Source: Pseudomonadota bacterium
GTDB taxonomy: Bacteria > Pseudomonadota > Gammaproteobacteria > Burkholderiales > Burkholderiaceae
Direction: 5' to 3'
Length of the DNA: 9,835 nucleotides
Assembly: GCA_023441105.1 (NCBI GenBank)
Contig: JAEZQX010000550.1
Location: forward strand, 1-9,835
This document shows, in pieces, positions 8,974-9,835 of this stretch; within the stretch, counting starts at the first letter, position 1, and the number at the start of each line of letters is the position of its first letter. The position numbers were made by a program, and so were the translations under genes. A model generated the notes under the pieces. That model was not told where the DNA came from. It was given only the letters and a program-made list of their open reading frames with translations, and did no database searches.

Positions 8974-9835
8974 AGATCGGATTCTTTGTCAATGACATGG
9001 CGCGCGAAGAGGAGCACTTCGCCACCACCATCCTCGCCAACGAATGCTCGCGCCGGGGCCATACGGTCTGCTACATCACCCCCTCGGATTTCAGCTTCAT
9101 GCCGGACGACCGGCTGCACCTGAGGGCCCGCTTCGCGCCGCGCAAGAAGTTCCCCAGCTACATGGCCTTCTTCAAGGCGATGCAGGACCGCAAGATCGAG
9201 ACGCGCACCATCGAGGCGGCCGAGCTCGACGTCATCATGCTGCGGAACGACCCGTCGGCCGACGCGGTGGATCGCCCCTGGGCCGAGGGCATCGGCATCC
9301 TGTTCGGGCGGATCGCGGCCGAACAGGGGGTGCTGGTGCTCAACGACCCGGACGGTCTCAGCCTGGCCACCAACAAGCTCTACTTCCAGTCGTTCCCGGA
9401 GGCGTTGCGGGCCCCGACCCTGATCTCCAAGGACGTCGAGGCCATCAAGAAGTTCGCCAACGAGCAGGGCGAGAAGATCGTTCTCAAGCCGCTGCGCGGC
9501 AGCGGCGGCCAGAGCGTGTTCGTGGTCGGCGCGGAGAAGTCCTCCAACCTGAACCAGATGATCGAGGCCATCAGCCGCGACGGCTACGTCATCGCGCAGG
9601 CCTACGTGCCGGCGGCGAAGGACGGCGACATCCGCTTCTTCCTCATCAACGGCGTGCCGCTGATGCACAAGGGAAAGTACGCCGCCTTCCGGCGCACCTC
9701 GGCCTCCGGCGACGTGCGCAGCAACATCCACGCCGGCGGCAGCCCCAGCAAGGCCGAGATCGGCGACATCGAGCTGCAGGTGGCCGAGATGGTCCGGCCG
9801 AAGCTGGTGCGCGACGGGATGTTCCTGGTCGGGCT
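8970..9835 (+). CDS. Glutathione-synthetase-like ATP-grasp ligase, N-terminal 288 residues, cut by window edge
   Basis: ATP-grasp enzymes of this type join a carboxylate to an amine through an acyl phosphate. The frame is open from GTG at 8970 to the right edge. It aligns along its whole visible length with E. coli GshB: MKIGFFVNDM, LDVIMLRNDPSAD (86-98), LVLNDPDGLSLATNK (122-136), IVLKPLRGSGGQSVF (170-184, nucleotide-binding lysine K173 and glycine loop), AQAYVPAAKDGDIRFF (209-224), NIHAGG (252-257) and a final FLVGL. GshB's RKDPPFD, part of its substrate pocket, reads RNDPSAD here, so true glutathione synthesis is doubtful and a paralogue with another substrate is more likely. No gshA is visible. 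The GTG overlaps the preceding stop (GTGA, 8970-8973). A weak GGGAG sits 11 nt upstream, so coupling probably sets expression. The catalytic C-terminal metal-binding residues lie beyond the window. Confidence 0.87.
   Translation, partial: MKIGFFVNDMAREEEHFATTILANECSRRGHTVCYITPSDFSFMPDDRLHLRARFAPRKKFPSYMAFFKAMQDRKIETRTIEAAELDVIMLRNDPSADAVDRPWAEGIGILFGRIAAEQGVLVLNDPDGLSLATNKLYFQSFPEALRAPTLISKDVEAIKKFANEQGEKIVLKPLRGSGGQSVFVVGAEKSSNLNQMIEAISRDGYVIAQAYVPAAKDGDIRFFLINGVPLMHKGKYAAFRRTSASGDVRSNIHAGGSPSKAEIGDIELQVAEMVRPKLVRDGMFLVG

Overview
The window is a strongly GC-rich stretch (by eye) of a bacterial chromosome, most likely a gammaproteobacterium or close relative. The main clues are the N-terminal part of a large single-chain PurL of the E. 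coli type and a YceH-family protein, both typical of Gamma/Betaproteobacteria. Coding is dense, with overlapping stop/start codons and GC-rich third positions. These third positions also leave long meaningless open frames on the opposite strand. I see no mobile element, CRISPR array, tRNA, rRNA or phage gene, and no gene-free stretch longer than about 220 bases.

Left arm (minus strand, 3674 to 1): an otsA-like trehalose-6-phosphate synthase, an otsB-like phosphatase whose GTG start overlaps the otsA stop, and purL, which starts 30 nt after otsB and runs off the left edge. The sugar genes would make a compatible solute, most simply trehalose from UDP-glucose and glucose-6-phosphate. The synthase has an N-terminal extension of about 105 residues, and the phosphatase has an unusual substitution in its cap domain.

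Middle: a hexameric-type glutamate dehydrogenase (plus strand, 3857-5128) diverges from otsA across a 182 bp intergenic region. Glutamate and trehalose are both classical osmolytes, so shared control is possible but not shown. gdhA converges on a YceH-family gene (5135-6010, minus) with only 6 nt between the stops. This YceH carries an AtzH-like (DUF3225, NTF2-fold) domain at its C-terminus. A possible 36-residue membrane peptide ORF overlaps the yceH start by 8 nt.

Right arm (plus strand, 6233 to the right edge): a tightly overlapped three-gene set. It encodes an N-formylglutamate amidohydrolase-family protein, a DUF1704/QEGLA-motif zinc-peptidase-like protein (the family of the eukaryotic tubulin tyrosine carboxypeptidase MATCAP), and a glutathione-synthetase-like ATP-grasp ligase cut by the window edge. 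The overlaps (TGATG, then GTGA) imply coupled translation and joint function. An ATP-grasp ligase beside a DUF1704 carboxypeptidase resembles the eukaryotic tubulin tyrosination/detyrosination pair. This is the best candidate here for a poorly described system, perhaps a reversible C-terminal amino-acid addition or a small-peptide synthesis pathway. That function is inference, not something the sequence proves.
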